A program made the translations under genes and the position numbers. This document shows, piece by piece, positions 35,829-45,324 of a stretch of 55,398 nucleotides of DNA (position 1 is the first letter of the stretch; every line of letters starts with the position of its first letter). This DNA is from Thermoplasmata archaeon (GTDB lineage: Archaea > Thermoplasmatota > Thermoplasmata > Thermoplasmatales > Thermoplasmataceae). The notes beneath the pieces were generated by a model, which was not told the DNA's origin, searched no databases, and saw only the letters and a program-made list of their open reading frames with translations. The stretch is from positions 1-55,398 of the forward strand of contig JAJZXP010000036.1 of the NCBI GenBank assembly GCA_021806345.1, given 5' to 3'.

Positions 35829-36227
35829 ATGGAAAACAGTGCAGATGACACAGTCAGCAACGAAAACAGAAAAAAAGAGATCTATAAAACCAGACTGTTG
35901 CTTACACTCCCACTTTTTTTGGTTTTAATTATATTGGTAAGCGTAACATTATTACTATATTTCGTAGGGCTGAGAAGCATTGCTGTTGATATACCCTTGT
36001 TCATTGTAATGGGCGGCATAGTTGTTCTATTCATAGGTTCTTTTTATGACTTTGGCGCGAAGAACTACATTGAGAGAGTATTCGTTTCGAAAGCAGCGTT
36101 AAAGGAAAGGGACGTTGTTAGCATCAACAGGGAGCAGCTCATAATGAATGGCATATTTGCTGCTGTGGGCGGTATTTTTATTCTTTCAGGAATAGGATTA
36201 TTTTTCCTTTTTAATTTTTTGAAATAA
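35829..36227 (+). CDS. Small three-helix membrane protein of the peptide transporter operon
   Basis: 132 residues. A charged 20-residue N-terminus is followed by helices LLLTLPLFLVLIILVSVTLLLYFV, VDIPLFIVMGGIVVLFIGSF and GIFAAVGGIFILSGIGLFFL. It begins 7 bp after the ATPase stop, so it belongs to the same operon. No family recognised; an accessory or assembly role in the transporter is a guess. Confidence 0.6.
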   Translation: MENSADDTVSNENRKKEIYKTRLLLTLPLFLVLIILVSVTLLLYFVGLRSIAVDIPLFIVMGGIVVLFIGSFYDFGAKNYIERVFVSKAALKERDVVSINREQLIMNGIFAAVGGIFILSGIGLFFLFNFLK

Positions 36228-36361
36228 TTTATTCTGAATCCACTCCTTGAACGCTAAACCAAAAGTACTTTTAAATCACATTTAAATTTTTGATTTCTTT
36301 CGTTTGGTGAAGTTTTTGATACCTAAATCTAAGTTAATAATTTGTGGTATTTTGACCCATT

Positions 36362-39300
36362 ATGAAACTTATACCATTTATGGTCATTTTCCTCTTTGTT
36401 ATTATTATGATAATACCAACAAACATATCAATGGGTTCTTCCACTTTCAACCTGCCTCAAAACAAGCTTTACAAACAGAATTCGGTCACTTCAGAGTTAG
36501 AAATAGTGCCAATTAATAGTTCTGCAAAAGGATTCTGTATTTCAGGAAATTATCTCAATAATTCGTTTCCAATTAAGGTGTCTGGAAGGAACTATTATGT
36601 TAACACTGGAGTGTCAATAAACACTAATCTGAACAATTTCACCATTCCTCTTTACTGGAATGAAAATAACAGTTACACACTTACGCAAATGAATATGGAA
36701 GTAAAGCAATCCGATTATTTTTACAGAGGAACATTTGGACTGGAATCAAACTCCTCTCTGGTTATGGAATGTGGAAACAGTTCGTTTAAAGGACCCATAT
36801 TGAATCAAAATCATATTTACTATTTTGAATTCCAGTTAATTACTGGAAAATTATTTCTTTCAATAGTTTCCAATTCAGTCGTGCTGTCAAAAATGTTAAT
36901 AAGTGGAAGATTGACCAGCGAAGTCTCCCCATACACAAATATTACTTTTTTCGGAAAATATTACACTCTAGGGCTGCAAAGCTTTGAACCCTCCGGGTCT
37001 ATCAATGTCTGTAATAACAACTGTATTTCACCAACATCAATTGGGGGGAACTGTACTAAATTTAAAAATATGAGTAACTCAGTCGAAACTTTATTTCCAC
37101 TAGGAAATAGCGGCACTTATTTGATGGATAACGGGTCCAGTAGTATCTATCTTGTTAATCCCACCACTGACCAGACTGATGTATTTCAAAGGACACAGGG
37201 AACAATAGTTCAGGGAACTTGGTATGATGGTCTATTTTATTGGCTAATCAGAGGAAAAAATGGGAATGGGATCCTATGCGAGTACAATCACACAGGGAAT
37301 GAATTTACGATCTTTCAAGTTGCAGTTCCAATCAACTCAAACACACACCTGACTTTGGCCGGAAATAATTCATTCATCTGGGACAGCACAAATATTTATG
37401 AAATAAATTCCAACGGCTCTGTAGATAAACACCTTTCAGTGAGCAATATCTCCGGAATAAGTGTAGATGGAATATGCAAGGGAAAACATACCTACTATGC
37501 CATAGGGAATTCCTCAAATGAAGCTATTAACCTCAATCTTCAAAATGGGAAAATCTGTACATTCACGAATTACTCTTACCTCTATAAATATACAGGATCT
37601 TCCGGGTTATTACACTGGGGAATGAAATTTCCCAAGGACCAGAAATTTATTTTCTATCCAGTAATCAATTTTTATTCTCGAAAGCCTATTATCTGTTTCA
37701 ATTCGCACCAAATAGACACGGCCCAAAATAATACGTCATTGAGGATATTTCTCACTAAACTAAATTCATATTACTTCCTTTCTTACAGTGGTATACTTGA
37801 AATGTATAGTCCATACTTCATATACTCATATTCGGGAGGTTATATCAGGTTCTATTCCAATGAAAACAATACTGAACCCGGAATATCAGTAAGCTATAGT
37901 TCGTCCTATCTGTTCTCACCATTAGGCAGGTTCAATTACACTGATAAAAGTGGTAAAATCATATCATCCCATCTTGTTATATCCAACAATTCATATTGTA
38001 TAGGAACAAATGATAACATCTCCCTAAATCTATCATATCTTAAAAGCGGTATCTATCCTATTAAGCTAACCATGGAATCAAATTTCCTATACTATTACAC
38101 ATATGAGACAGAGTTTATAATAGACAACTCATATCCTTCAGTCAGTTTTACCCAACCTACAAACAGTGGAGTATTTGGAGGAGAAAAACTTACAGGATCG
38201 ATACTGGATAATGAAGGATTAAGAAATGCAACAATTGCCATGGAAAACAATTCATCCACTCAACTCTCAAATCAATTTAACATATCGGTTCCCTTTATCC
38301 ACGGAAGTTATCTAAATTTAAGGTTCCAAGTCATAGACAAACTGGGTGTAATGAGGAATTTAACACTGAAACTAAAATATTATAACGAGAGTCTTGAAAA
38401 TATAGCTTTAAATTTGGGATCAAACTCTGTTCTAAACAAGAATTCTTACAACTTTTCTGTTACTGGAGAATTTCAGAACGTATCCGAGATTTACCTTATT
38501 CTTTACCGTGCGGGGAATATATATGGCAAATTCAACGTTTCATTTAATGCAACGAGGATTCCACTCAAAAACGGTCAATATAATTACTCATTGCAAGGAA
38601 TATCATGTGTAGGTAATAATATTGTATTCGAGAAAGGTAATTTTTCAGTCTATTCTTTTAAACCTGGTATAACGGAGAGATTTAACTCCTCCACATATTA
38701 TTCATTTTATGGAAACTCTCAAAATAATACCTTTTATTATCACTTTTCATCAAACCTTACCGGAAACTGGACGGTAAATCTTTCCAGGAATTCAACTATT
38801 ATATTTCAGCAAGTATTTTCTGGTTCAAGCATTAATGTAACATGTGAAATGCTCAATGGAAGTTTTCGTGAAAACGGGATTTATCGGCTGAAGATTACGT
38901 TCAACTCTATCAACGAATTTAACAAATCTTACAAATATGAGTTTAACGTTTCAAACGAAATTCCGAAGGTCAAGATTCCACAAAGAATTTTCACCAATAT
39001 ATCCAGTGTGAACATATCAGAGTTTTGTAATTCGGCAGGCTTTAGCATATTTATAATGAAAAATAATTTAAGTGAGAGGCTGAACGGCACCATGGCCCTT
39101 AAAAAACAGGGACTCAACACTGTAACGCTCAAATTCCAAAATAAATATGGAAATTATATCACACAGAACGTAACCATAGTATACAGCACTCAGCCTCCGC
39201 TCCTGGTTGTAAAGGGATGGAAGAATGAAATATATAACAGTACTGAACTGGCATTCTGTGTATTTTCGTACGGTAAATACGGGAATAGTACTGTTCAGGT

Positions 39301-39967
39301 GTCTGGAAATAATTTATCTATTTTAAGGAATTCCAACACCTTCATACTCAAATTCAGCAAGGATGGAAGCTATAACATCAGTATAAAATCAACCACTGTA
39401 TGCGGAAATGAAAACAAAACATCACTCAAGTCAGTTGTGCACTCATTCACAGTATTAAAATCATTGAGTCTTGATTATTCGACCTTTTTCAGATCTTTCA
39501 AAGGAAGCATTACTTTAAATGGCAATTCTACACACAGAGCACAAATCAATTGGTACATAGAAGGGAATTTTATTTCTTCCGGAAGAAATCTGAATGCAAG
39601 CTTACCCGATGGTATGATATGCCTCAAGGTTGTGGCAAGCTATAATAAACAGGTATTAATAAAACGTTTCAGAGTGCTGTCATTCAGCAAATATTTTTTG
39701 TTGCCTGTCATTCTCATTCCTATTTCTTATGCAATCTATTCATTCCTGGTTGTTAACAGTGATATGGAAGAAATGGTATCAATTGTTATGAAGTCTCAGG
39801 ACTCGACTTTGAAGCAGATATTCAAAGGATTGAGAAAGAGACACTTTTCCAGAAGCAAGATAATAGAATGCTTTAAACTGTTGCAATCCAGGGGGATAAT
39901 AACGATGAAAAAGGATCCGGATAACGTGGAAAGAGTAGTGATCAACCATCTTAATAAGAAAGAGTGA
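36362..39967 (+). CDS. Large surface protein with cytoplasmic winged-helix-like tail
   Basis: 1201 residues. The N-terminal signal segment (MKLIPFMVIFLFVIIMIIP) is followed by about 1080 extracellular residues of beta-rich sequence with many Asn-x-Ser/Thr sites and a run of Ig-like domains in the second half (e.g. PSVSFTQPTNSGVFGGEKL). One membrane helix comes near residues 1107-1131 (YFLLPVILIPISYAIYSFLVV). The last 70 residues are cytoplasmic and charged: STLKQIFKGLRKRHFSRSKI then IECFKLLQSRGIITMKKD and a possible beta hairpin VERVVINHL, a winged-helix-like pattern. AT-rich promoter-like sequence is at 36331-36340. The next gene overlaps its stop. Confidence 0.75.
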   Translation: MKLIPFMVIFLFVIIMIIPTNISMGSSTFNLPQNKLYKQNSVTSELEIVPINSSAKGFCISGNYLNNSFPIKVSGRNYYVNTGVSINTNLNNFTIPLYWNENNSYTLTQMNMEVKQSDYFYRGTFGLESNSSLVMECGNSSFKGPILNQNHIYYFEFQLITGKLFLSIVSNSVVLSKMLISGRLTSEVSPYTNITFFGKYYTLGLQSFEPSGSINVCNNNCISPTSIGGNCTKFKNMSNSVETLFPLGNSGTYLMDNGSSSIYLVNPTTDQTDVFQRTQGTIVQGTWYDGLFYWLIRGKNGNGILCEYNHTGNEFTIFQVAVPINSNTHLTLAGNNSFIWDSTNIYEINSNGSVDKHLSVSNISGISVDGICKGKHTYYAIGNSSNEAINLNLQNGKICTFTNYSYLYKYTGSSGLLHWGMKFPKDQKFIFYPVINFYSRKPIICFNSHQIDTAQNNTSLRIFLTKLNSYYFLSYSGILEMYSPYFIYSYSGGYIRFYSNENNTEPGISVSYSSSYLFSPLGRFNYTDKSGKIISSHLVISNNSYCIGTNDNISLNLSYLKSGIYPIKLTMESNFLYYYTYETEFIIDNSYPSVSFTQPTNSGVFGGEKLTGSILDNEGLRNATIAMENNSSTQLSNQFNISVPFIHGSYLNLRFQVIDKLGVMRNLTLKLKYYNESLENIALNLGSNSVLNKNSYNFSVTGEFQNVSEIYLILYRAGNIYGKFNVSFNATRIPLKNGQYNYSLQGISCVGNNIVFEKGNFSVYSFKPGITERFNSSTYYSFYGNSQNNTFYYHFSSNLTGNWTVNLSRNSTIIFQQVFSGSSINVTCEMLNGSFRENGIYRLKITFNSINEFNKSYKYEFNVSNEIPKVKIPQRIFTNISSVNISEFCNSAGFSIFIMKNNLSERLNGTMALKKQGLNTVTLKFQNKYGNYITQNVTIVYSTQPPLLVVKGWKNEIYNSTELAFCVFSYGKYGNSTVQVSGNNLSILRNSNTFILKFSKDGSYNISIKSTTVCGNENKTSLKSVVHSFTVLKSLSLDYSTFFRSFKGSITLNGNSTHRAQINWYIEGNFISSGRNLNASLPDGMICLKVVASYNKQVLIKRFRVLSFSKYFLLPVILIPISYAIYSFLVVNSDMEEMVSIVMKSQDSTLKQIFKGLRKRHFSRSKIIECFKLLQSRGIITMKKDPDNVERVVINHLNKKE

Positions 39968-39999
39968 TATATGAAAATTCATTTACGCTTCTAATAACG

Positions 40000-40626
40000 A
40001 TGAGATCAAAAAATCTATCAATGGCAGTACTAATTCTAGCGCTGGTACTTTTGCCAGTAGCATCATTTGCCGGCAGTGTGTCAACAGGAACATCAGTTTC
40101 CAGTCAAACAGCGCAAAATCTAAATGTCAATCCTCAGGTAAACCAACTGCAAAATGTCACAACGGCCCCATCCACTTTACCTTATTCCATTTATTATTAT
40201 GGGCCAAGCAATACTGAGTGCAATATAACTTCCGGTGATTGGAATAGCATATTTGCAAACGTTTTCAATAACAGGAGTATAATTTCATATAACTTTTCAT
40301 CAAACACCACAGAATACTTGATCGTATTTGACATCACTTATACAGGTCTCAACCCATTTGGGTTAAGTTACGTCAATGCACTTTCAACCGAAGGTAATCT
40401 AACCGTCGCAAATGAAAGGGCTGCTTTCTGGAAAGTAGCCAACGATACATCTATGATAAAGGGAATGACAAACTGGTATGTGCTAAACCACGGCGGATGG
40501 CCCGGTTTTTCATGGTCAAGATTGAAGCAACTACCCACAAACCTGACAGAGGAATATACAGGAATTATGGTTGCAATAGTGGCATCAGTTTTCGTTCTTT
40601 ACTTCGTTTTCAATAGAAGAAAATGA
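40000..40626 (+). CDS. Secreted membrane-anchored protein, function unknown
   Basis: 208 residues from ATG 40000; an in-frame GTG at 39964 overlaps the previous gene but lengthens the signal peptide unnaturally. Signal peptide LSMAVLILALVLLPVASFAG, an extracellular domain with several Asn-x-Ser/Thr sites (NITSGDW, NRSIISYNFSSNTTEYLIVF), conserved-looking WYVLNHGGWPGFSWSR, and a C-terminal helix GIMVAIVASVFVLYFVF with basic tail FNRRK. It follows the 1201-residue protein by 32 bp and is likely co-expressed. No family recognised. Confidence 0.65.
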   Translation: MRSKNLSMAVLILALVLLPVASFAGSVSTGTSVSSQTAQNLNVNPQVNQLQNVTTAPSTLPYSIYYYGPSNTECNITSGDWNSIFANVFNNRSIISYNFSSNTTEYLIVFDITYTGLNPFGLSYVNALSTEGNLTVANERAAFWKVANDTSMIKGMTNWYVLNHGGWPGFSWSRLKQLPTNLTEEYTGIMVAIVASVFVLYFVFNRRK

Positions 40627-40666
40627 ATATGCAACAATTTAATTTGACTCCTGCAATACTGTTATC

Positions 40667-41230
40667 ATGGAGAATAAAATCATACTAGGTGTAACTGGGG
40701 CATCTGGGAGTATTCTAGCTAAACGATTTTTGGAATTTGCAGATGCAGAAATTCACCTCGTGATTTCATCCAATTCAGATCAGGTTATTGAATACGAAAC
40801 CGGAAAAGGTTCTGAAAGTCTTAAGGAACTGGCAGATTATGTTTACAAAGATCAGGATGTCGCTGCAAAAATTAGTTCCGGTAGCTTTATTTTCAAAGCA
40901 ATGGTGATCATGCCCTGTTCCATGAACACGCTTGCGAAGGTTTCTTCTGGAATTTCTGACAGTCTCATTACAAGAGCTGCTGCTGTGGCATTGAAAGAAA
41001 GACGCAAGCTTATACTTGTGCCAAGGGAGATGCCACTGAGTCAGATAGCACTGGAGAACATGATCAGGATCACCAATGCAGGAGGAATAATTGCCCCGGC
41101 AATGCCAGCCTTTTATACTAAACCTGAAAATGTTATGGACATGGTAGACTTTATTGTTGGAAGAGTAATGGACTTATGCGGACTTGACAACTCGCTGGTG
41201 AAAAGATGGAAGGCAGAGGAGAGGGATTAA
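40667..41230 (+). CDS. ubiX: UbiX-like flavin prenyltransferase
   Basis: 187 residues. Flavoprotein-fold enzyme that prenylates FMN to make the prenyl-FMN cofactor of UbiD-type decarboxylases. Seen: ILGVTGASGSILAKRFLEF (FMN loop), VIMPCSMNTLAKVSSGISDSL (the PCSM active-site loop), LVPREMPLSQIALENM and APAMPAFYTKPENVMDMVDF, all in the usual order and spacing. No ubiD is in the window. Overlaps the Mut7-C gene by 25 bp. Confidence 0.92.
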   Translation: MENKIILGVTGASGSILAKRFLEFADAEIHLVISSNSDQVIEYETGKGSESLKELADYVYKDQDVAAKISSGSFIFKAMVIMPCSMNTLAKVSSGISDSLITRAAAVALKERRKLILVPREMPLSQIALENMIRITNAGGIIAPAMPAFYTKPENVMDMVDFIVGRVMDLCGLDNSLVKRWKAEERD

Positions 41231-41673
41231 GATTCCTGGCAGATAATATGCTTGGAAGACTGACAAGATTTATGAGAATAATGGGTTACGATACCACTTA
41301 CCCAAATCTAGACGAAGATGATATCTTTTTGATTAATCTGAGCAGGGAAGAGGAGAGGATATTACTAACAAGGGACAAGTTATTGAGTATAAGGCATAAA
41401 AATTCCTATCTTATAACATCAGACAGGATTAATGAACAGATCATTCAGATAGTTGAAAGTTTTCCTCCAGATAGGAATAAATTATTTACGCGGTGCACAC
41501 TGTGCAACGGGATACTTGTAGAAGGAAAATATCCATGCAGGGAAGAATACCATAAGGCAAAGATAAAAAATATCAAGCACTGCCTCTCCTGCGGAAAGTG
41601 CTACTGGAGAGGGACACATTCTGAAAATGTGATAGGATATCTTGAAAATCTCGGAATATACAATGAAAGTTAA
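41206..41673 (+). CDS. Mut7-C RNase-domain protein (DUF82) with zinc ribbon
   Basis: 155 residues. The N-terminal half matches the Mut7-C PIN-like domain, with FLADNMLGRLTRFMRIMGYD (acidic active-site start) and RILLTRDKLL. The C-terminal zinc ribbon has CTLCNGIL and CLSCGKCYWRGTH. Homologs are thought to be RNases from the fold; activity here is not shown. It overlaps both ubiX upstream and pelota downstream, so the three form one translational unit. Confidence 0.85.
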   Translation: MEGRGEGLRFLADNMLGRLTRFMRIMGYDTTYPNLDEDDIFLINLSREEERILLTRDKLLSIRHKNSYLITSDRINEQIIQIVESFPPDRNKLFTRCTLCNGILVEGKYPCREEYHKAKIKNIKHCLSCGKCYWRGTHSENVIGYLENLGIYNES

Positions 41674-42691
41674 GGAATTGGAAAACGGATGGAGAGAAAT
41701 TTACATAGAAAATATCGACGATCTGTGGTATGTTAAAAACATAATAGACGAAAATGCCGTCATTTCTGCTACAGTTATGAGAAGAGAGGAAAAATCAGAA
41801 GATATGGAGCGAAGCAAAGCCACTCAAAGAAAACCCATAGCAGTAAATGTTAGGCCCGAGGAAATCTTCTTCCAACCGTTTACAAATTATCTCAGAATTC
41901 AAGGTACAATAATTTCTGGGCCGGAGGGCACAGAGAGTCAGCATCAGGCGATACAAGTATCGGAAAGAGAATCCATTAAAATTTATAGAAATGACTGGGA
42001 GAGCCTATCCGGGAAGATACTAAAAGAGGCAATGTTGAAAACATCATCCAACGCAATATTTATTGTCATGGACGACGAGGAGGCTATAATTGCAGAAATC
42101 CATGAATACGGTTTGAGAGAAGTAATGAAAATTATATCTGGTAAAAGTGGAAAGGAATATACCAGCAATTACAAGAAGCAGGACTATTTTTCAGAAATAA
42201 GAAAGGGAATTAAATCTATCAAATACAGAGGTCCTTTGATAATCACCGGTCCAGGATTCGAAGGGAACAATTTTCTTCAATTCTTGAAGGAAAATGAAAT
42301 AGAAAACATCAGCCCTTACAACATACCTTCCACAAGGGAGGATAATGAAGCAGTCTACGAGATTATTTCCACGGAAGAAGTCAAGCGCATACTGGGTGAT
42401 TCAAAACTATCTAAAGAAAGGGAATTTATGGATAAATTCCTAGAAGGGCTGTCAAAAAATAAATGGGTAAGCTACGGTGTTGCAAAGATTGTCGAATCCA
42501 GTGAAATGGGAGCGATTCAAAGTCTTATGGTACTGGAAGAAAAAATCAGGGAAAAAGAGATATCCCATATAATGGAGAAAGTTTGGGACTCCTCTGGGGA
42601 TATCATAATTTGTGCAAAATCAAGTGAATATTACCACACACTATTAGGGTTTGGAGGGATTATAGCTCTGTTAAGATATAATGTTCAATAA
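41663..42691 (+). CDS. pelA: Pelota (Dom34) ribosome-rescue protein
   Basis: 342 residues. Pelota binds the empty A site of stalled ribosomes with archaeal EF-1alpha and recruits ABCE1 for subunit splitting. N-terminal Sm-like domain: WREIYIENIDDLWYVKNII and AVISATVMRREE; middle domain with IIAEIHEYGL and the typical GPGFEGNNFLQFLKE; C-terminal eRF1-like domain YGVAKIVESSEMGAIQSLMVLE. Start set at ATG 41663 (MKVKELENGW), the family N-terminus; a TTG at 41642 would add seven residues. The tRNA-Leu gene follows 132 bp downstream. Confidence 0.9.
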   Translation: MKVKELENGWREIYIENIDDLWYVKNIIDENAVISATVMRREEKSEDMERSKATQRKPIAVNVRPEEIFFQPFTNYLRIQGTIISGPEGTESQHQAIQVSERESIKIYRNDWESLSGKILKEAMLKTSSNAIFIVMDDEEAIIAEIHEYGLREVMKIISGKSGKEYTSNYKKQDYFSEIRKGIKSIKYRGPLIITGPGFEGNNFLQFLKENEIENISPYNIPSTREDNEAVYEIISTEEVKRILGDSKLSKEREFMDKFLEGLSKNKWVSYGVAKIVESSEMGAIQSLMVLEEKIREKEISHIMEKVWDSSGDIIICAKSSEYYHTLLGFGGIIALLRYNVQ

Positions 42692-42789
42692 GGAAAATTC
42701 CTAAATCATCACAATCACTGAAATGAATTTCCAACAAGCAAGGTCCTATATTCATGAGAATCTTCCTCTTATCTATCTGGTTGAATACT

Positions 42790-42798
42790 TTTAATATA
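42790..42798 (+). promoter_or_regulatory. TATA box of the tRNA-Leu gene
   Basis: TTTAATATA centred 30 bp before the first base of the tRNA. Confidence 0.55.
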
Positions 42799-42823
42799 CC
42801 ATTGTTAAATACAGGAAGCAACT

Positions 42824-42908
42824 GCGGAGGTTGTCGAGCTAGGTTAAAGGCGATGGATTTAGGGTCCATTCCCGTAGGGGTTCGCCGGTTCGAATCCGGC
42901 CCTCCGCA
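42824..42908 (+). tRNA. tRNA-Leu (anticodon UAG)
   Basis: An 85-nt class II tRNA. Acceptor GCGGAGG pairs with CCTCCGC at 42901-42907, followed by discriminator A. The anticodon stem ATGGA/TCCAT encloses TTTAGGG, giving anticodon TAG. A long variable arm (CCCGTAGGGG) and T arm GCCGG-TTCGAAT-CCGGC follow. No CCA is encoded. The 3' end is the left attachment core of the integrated element. The gene remains intact because the element carries the same 3' sequence. Confidence 0.95.
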
Positions 42909-42914
42909 TTTTAT
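42899..42914 (+). repeat. attL core
   Basis: GCCCTCCGCATTTTAT: the last bases of the tRNA T stem, the acceptor 3' strand and six bases beyond. An identical 16-mer is at 48402-48417 in the same orientation. Confidence 0.9.
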
Positions 42915-42927
42915 GTATTAATCGAAC

Positions 42928-44243
42928 ATGTTATTAACCCTGAAGGAAAGGTATATTATGACCTTTCAGCCAAAGCACAAGAGACTATTGGAAATTGCGG
43001 AGATAAAGAGGTGGTGGGAAAATAACCGCGCCAGATCCCCGCTGAGTGCTGATGTTCTTTTGCGGAATTTAGGTCTTTACTGTGAGATAAACGGCACTTC
43101 TCCCGAGGGGATATTGAAAGACGCTGAATCTGGTGATTTGAAAAGGCAGTTCAGCGATTTTATCAGGAAGATGGAAAGGGATGGAAAGGCAGGATCATAT
43201 ATGGTGAAGTTCAAGCATGCAATAAGGAACTGGTTGAACTTCAACAACATCACTGCGAGCTTCAACGGCATATACATATCCGGCGAATACGAAAACCCAA
43301 CGCTTAAAGATGAGAGAGTTCCCAACAAGGATGAGCTGTCCCGCATAATTAGGAAAGCAACCTCACGTGGAAGAGTAGCCATCGTAATAATGGCTTATTC
43401 CGGATTACGACCGGAGAGTCTGGGCAACTATGAGGGAACGGATGGTGTCAGGCTGGGAGACATAAGTAGCCTTGTATATCAGAGAGGATAGAAATAGCGA
43501 ATGTTCCGACACAGATAACTGTTCGTTCCAGATTAAGCGAGGAAAAGAACTAATATTTCAGCTTCATTGGAGAGGAAGGGATAACGTATATCAGAGACTA
43601 TCTTGAAGAACGAATGAAAAGCGGGGAAAAACTAACCCTTGAATCTCCGCTTCTGCAATTCGATGTCCGTAGCAGAAGGAAGAACGATTTCATGAGAACC
43701 CTTCTCGTAACTAGAGACATACGGGAATCTATACAGGGAGGAGGTCTGAAAATGCGTCCTTACGTTCTTAGGGCATATTTCAGCACCGCCTTGGACATAG
43801 TAGAATCGAAGGGCTTGATATCGCACCCGTGGAGGCAGTTCATTATGGGGCATAAGGGCGATATGGAAGCGAGATACAGCACCAACAAGAGATTACCGCC
43901 AGATATGATAGAGGAAATGAGTGTATCTTATCAGAAATGCACTAAGTATTTGGAAACACGGATATCCGAAGTATCAGAGGATAATGCCAAGCAGTATTTA
44001 CAGTAAAAGGCTCTATTGACAGCAGGATACAAGCAGGAAGAGATAGATAAGATGGACTTATCCGTAATTACGAACGAGGAGTTCCAGCATATACTAAGGG
44101 ACAAGCTCTTAGGCAGAATGGCAGATAACGGAGCGAAGCAGAGGGTCATACCGACAGGCGACATTGAGCAGTATCTAACGCAGGGCTATGACTTTCAGGC
44201 AGTATTGCCAGACGGCGGAGCAGTTATGAGGTTGAAGTTTTAA
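42928..44243 (+). pseudogene. Tyrosine integrase, frameshifted and interrupted by stops
   Basis: Three fragments read as one tyrosine recombinase. The first (42928-43491) has a SAM-like core-binding domain (KRLLEIAEIKRWWENNRARS) and the first catalytic Arg in AYSGLRPESLGN. A frameshift near 43480-43490 moves reading to the next frame (IEIANVPTQITVRSRLS), which meets TAA at 43551, then resumes with GEEGITYIRDYLEERM, the second-Arg region YVLRAYFSTAL, FIMGHKGDMEARYSTNKRL with His and the catalytic Tyr, and a TAA at 44004-44006. The last piece (44016-44243) continues in the same frame with EEIDKMDLSVITNEEFQ. All catalytic boxes can be recognised, but no single frame encodes the enzyme. Confidence 0.85.
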
Positions 44244-45324
44244 CACGGGGGGGTGACTCTATTTCTGTAAGCATCCTATAAACCAGAATACCTGAAACAA
44301 CTTCTGCGACGAATAACAGAACAAAAAGGAGATAATATTCTTTGATGTAAAATATAAAAATAGTACCCTGCATTGAGATGAAGATAAACGATTTGCTAAG
44401 AAGGTCCATTCCTGAAAAGGCTCTGGTGCTTCCCTTAACATATTTGATTAATGCATATTCACTAACTGGACCTCTAAGGGCATATAATGCCTGCAATAAG
44501 ACAACCAAGATAATTAAATAAAATAGTGAATCAGCTCTTGACAGGAGAAGTGCGAGAATCCCAATCATCACAGAAATCAATACGAATGCCTTGTTAGGAA
44601 GTTTATAAGAGAAAAGGAGAAACGGAATAGGTGCAACAGTAATGAGCATATACCAATATGTTAAAGAGTTCAGGTTGATTGAAAGAACCTGATAAAGGAT
44701 CAGGGGAAGCAATGTGCCCAGTATCACACCCCTATATGCACCCGCAAAAATCACTGTTACAATATATGGATGAAACACAGATTTGAGCGATTCCCTGATG
44801 CCAAGGTCTCTACTTTTGATCGGAATTTTGATTGAAACTACGGCGTTAAGTAACAAAACCAGGTAAAGCCCAATCAATAGGTATGTAAGGGGAAACTTGA
44901 ACGATAACGCATAGTATCCAATTCCTAGTACTCCGGTAGAAAGGGAAAGTGCCAAAGTAAGAGATAGCTCTTTCTTGTTGAACCTTACAAGTTGGACAAC
45001 GACAGAAGTAAATATTCCATTGGATAAACCTATCAGGACACTGTTTAGAAAGAAACCAAAAATGTGGGGATAAACTAAAACAACCAAAAATACCTGGGCT
45101 GAAACCGCATATGCAATGCTGAGTGAATACTTAAAGTGTGACCTAGCAAATATAAGAAATAAAAATACTACAGTAAAGACAGTTCCAGATGAGAGGATGA
45201 GACCTGTTTGTATAGCAGTTAATCCAGAATTCAGCATTATAGCGATATAACCGAACTGTTGAAATCCCAGTGCAAAACTGAAGATAGATCTCGTGGATGT
45301 TACGAGAAGTTTATCTTTATCCAT
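44224..45324 (-). CDS. MFS-type membrane transporter in integrated element
   Basis: About 366 residues with 10-12 membrane helices, e.g. FALGFQQFGYIAIMLNSGL, TGLILSSGTVFTVVFLFLIF, GFFLNSVLIGLSNGIFTSVV, PLTYLLIGLYLVLLLNAVV and YLIILVVLLQALYALRGPVS. The layout (two bundles with a charged cytoplasmic loop SIKIPIKSRDLGIRESLKS between) fits the major facilitator superfamily; substrate and direction are unknown. The ATG at 45324 overlaps the stop of the QueC-like gene by one base (TGATG; a TTG at 45327 is in frame too), so it is translationally coupled to that enzyme. The 3' end overlaps the integrase remnant by 20 bp. Confidence 0.75.
   Translation of the reverse strand: MDKDKLLVTSTRSIFSFALGFQQFGYIAIMLNSGLTAIQTGLILSSGTVFTVVFLFLIFARSHFKYSLSIAYAVSAQVFLVVLVYPHIFGFFLNSVLIGLSNGIFTSVVVQLVRFNKKELSLTLALSLSTGVLGIGYYALSFKFPLTYLLIGLYLVLLLNAVVSIKIPIKSRDLGIRESLKSVFHPYIVTVIFAGAYRGVILGTLLPLILYQVLSINLNSLTYWYMLITVAPIPFLLFSYKLPNKAFVLISVMIGILALLLSRADSLFYLIILVVLLQALYALRGPVSEYALIKYVKGSTRAFSGMDLLSKSFIFISMQGTIFIFYIKEYYLLFVLLFVAEVVSGILVYRMLTEIESPPRVKTSTS

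Noticed and set aside
44016..44243. Separate small gene of 75 codons after the integrase
   Set aside because: It is in the same frame as the previous integrase fragment, with only a TAA between, and reads as the C-terminal part of the same protein.
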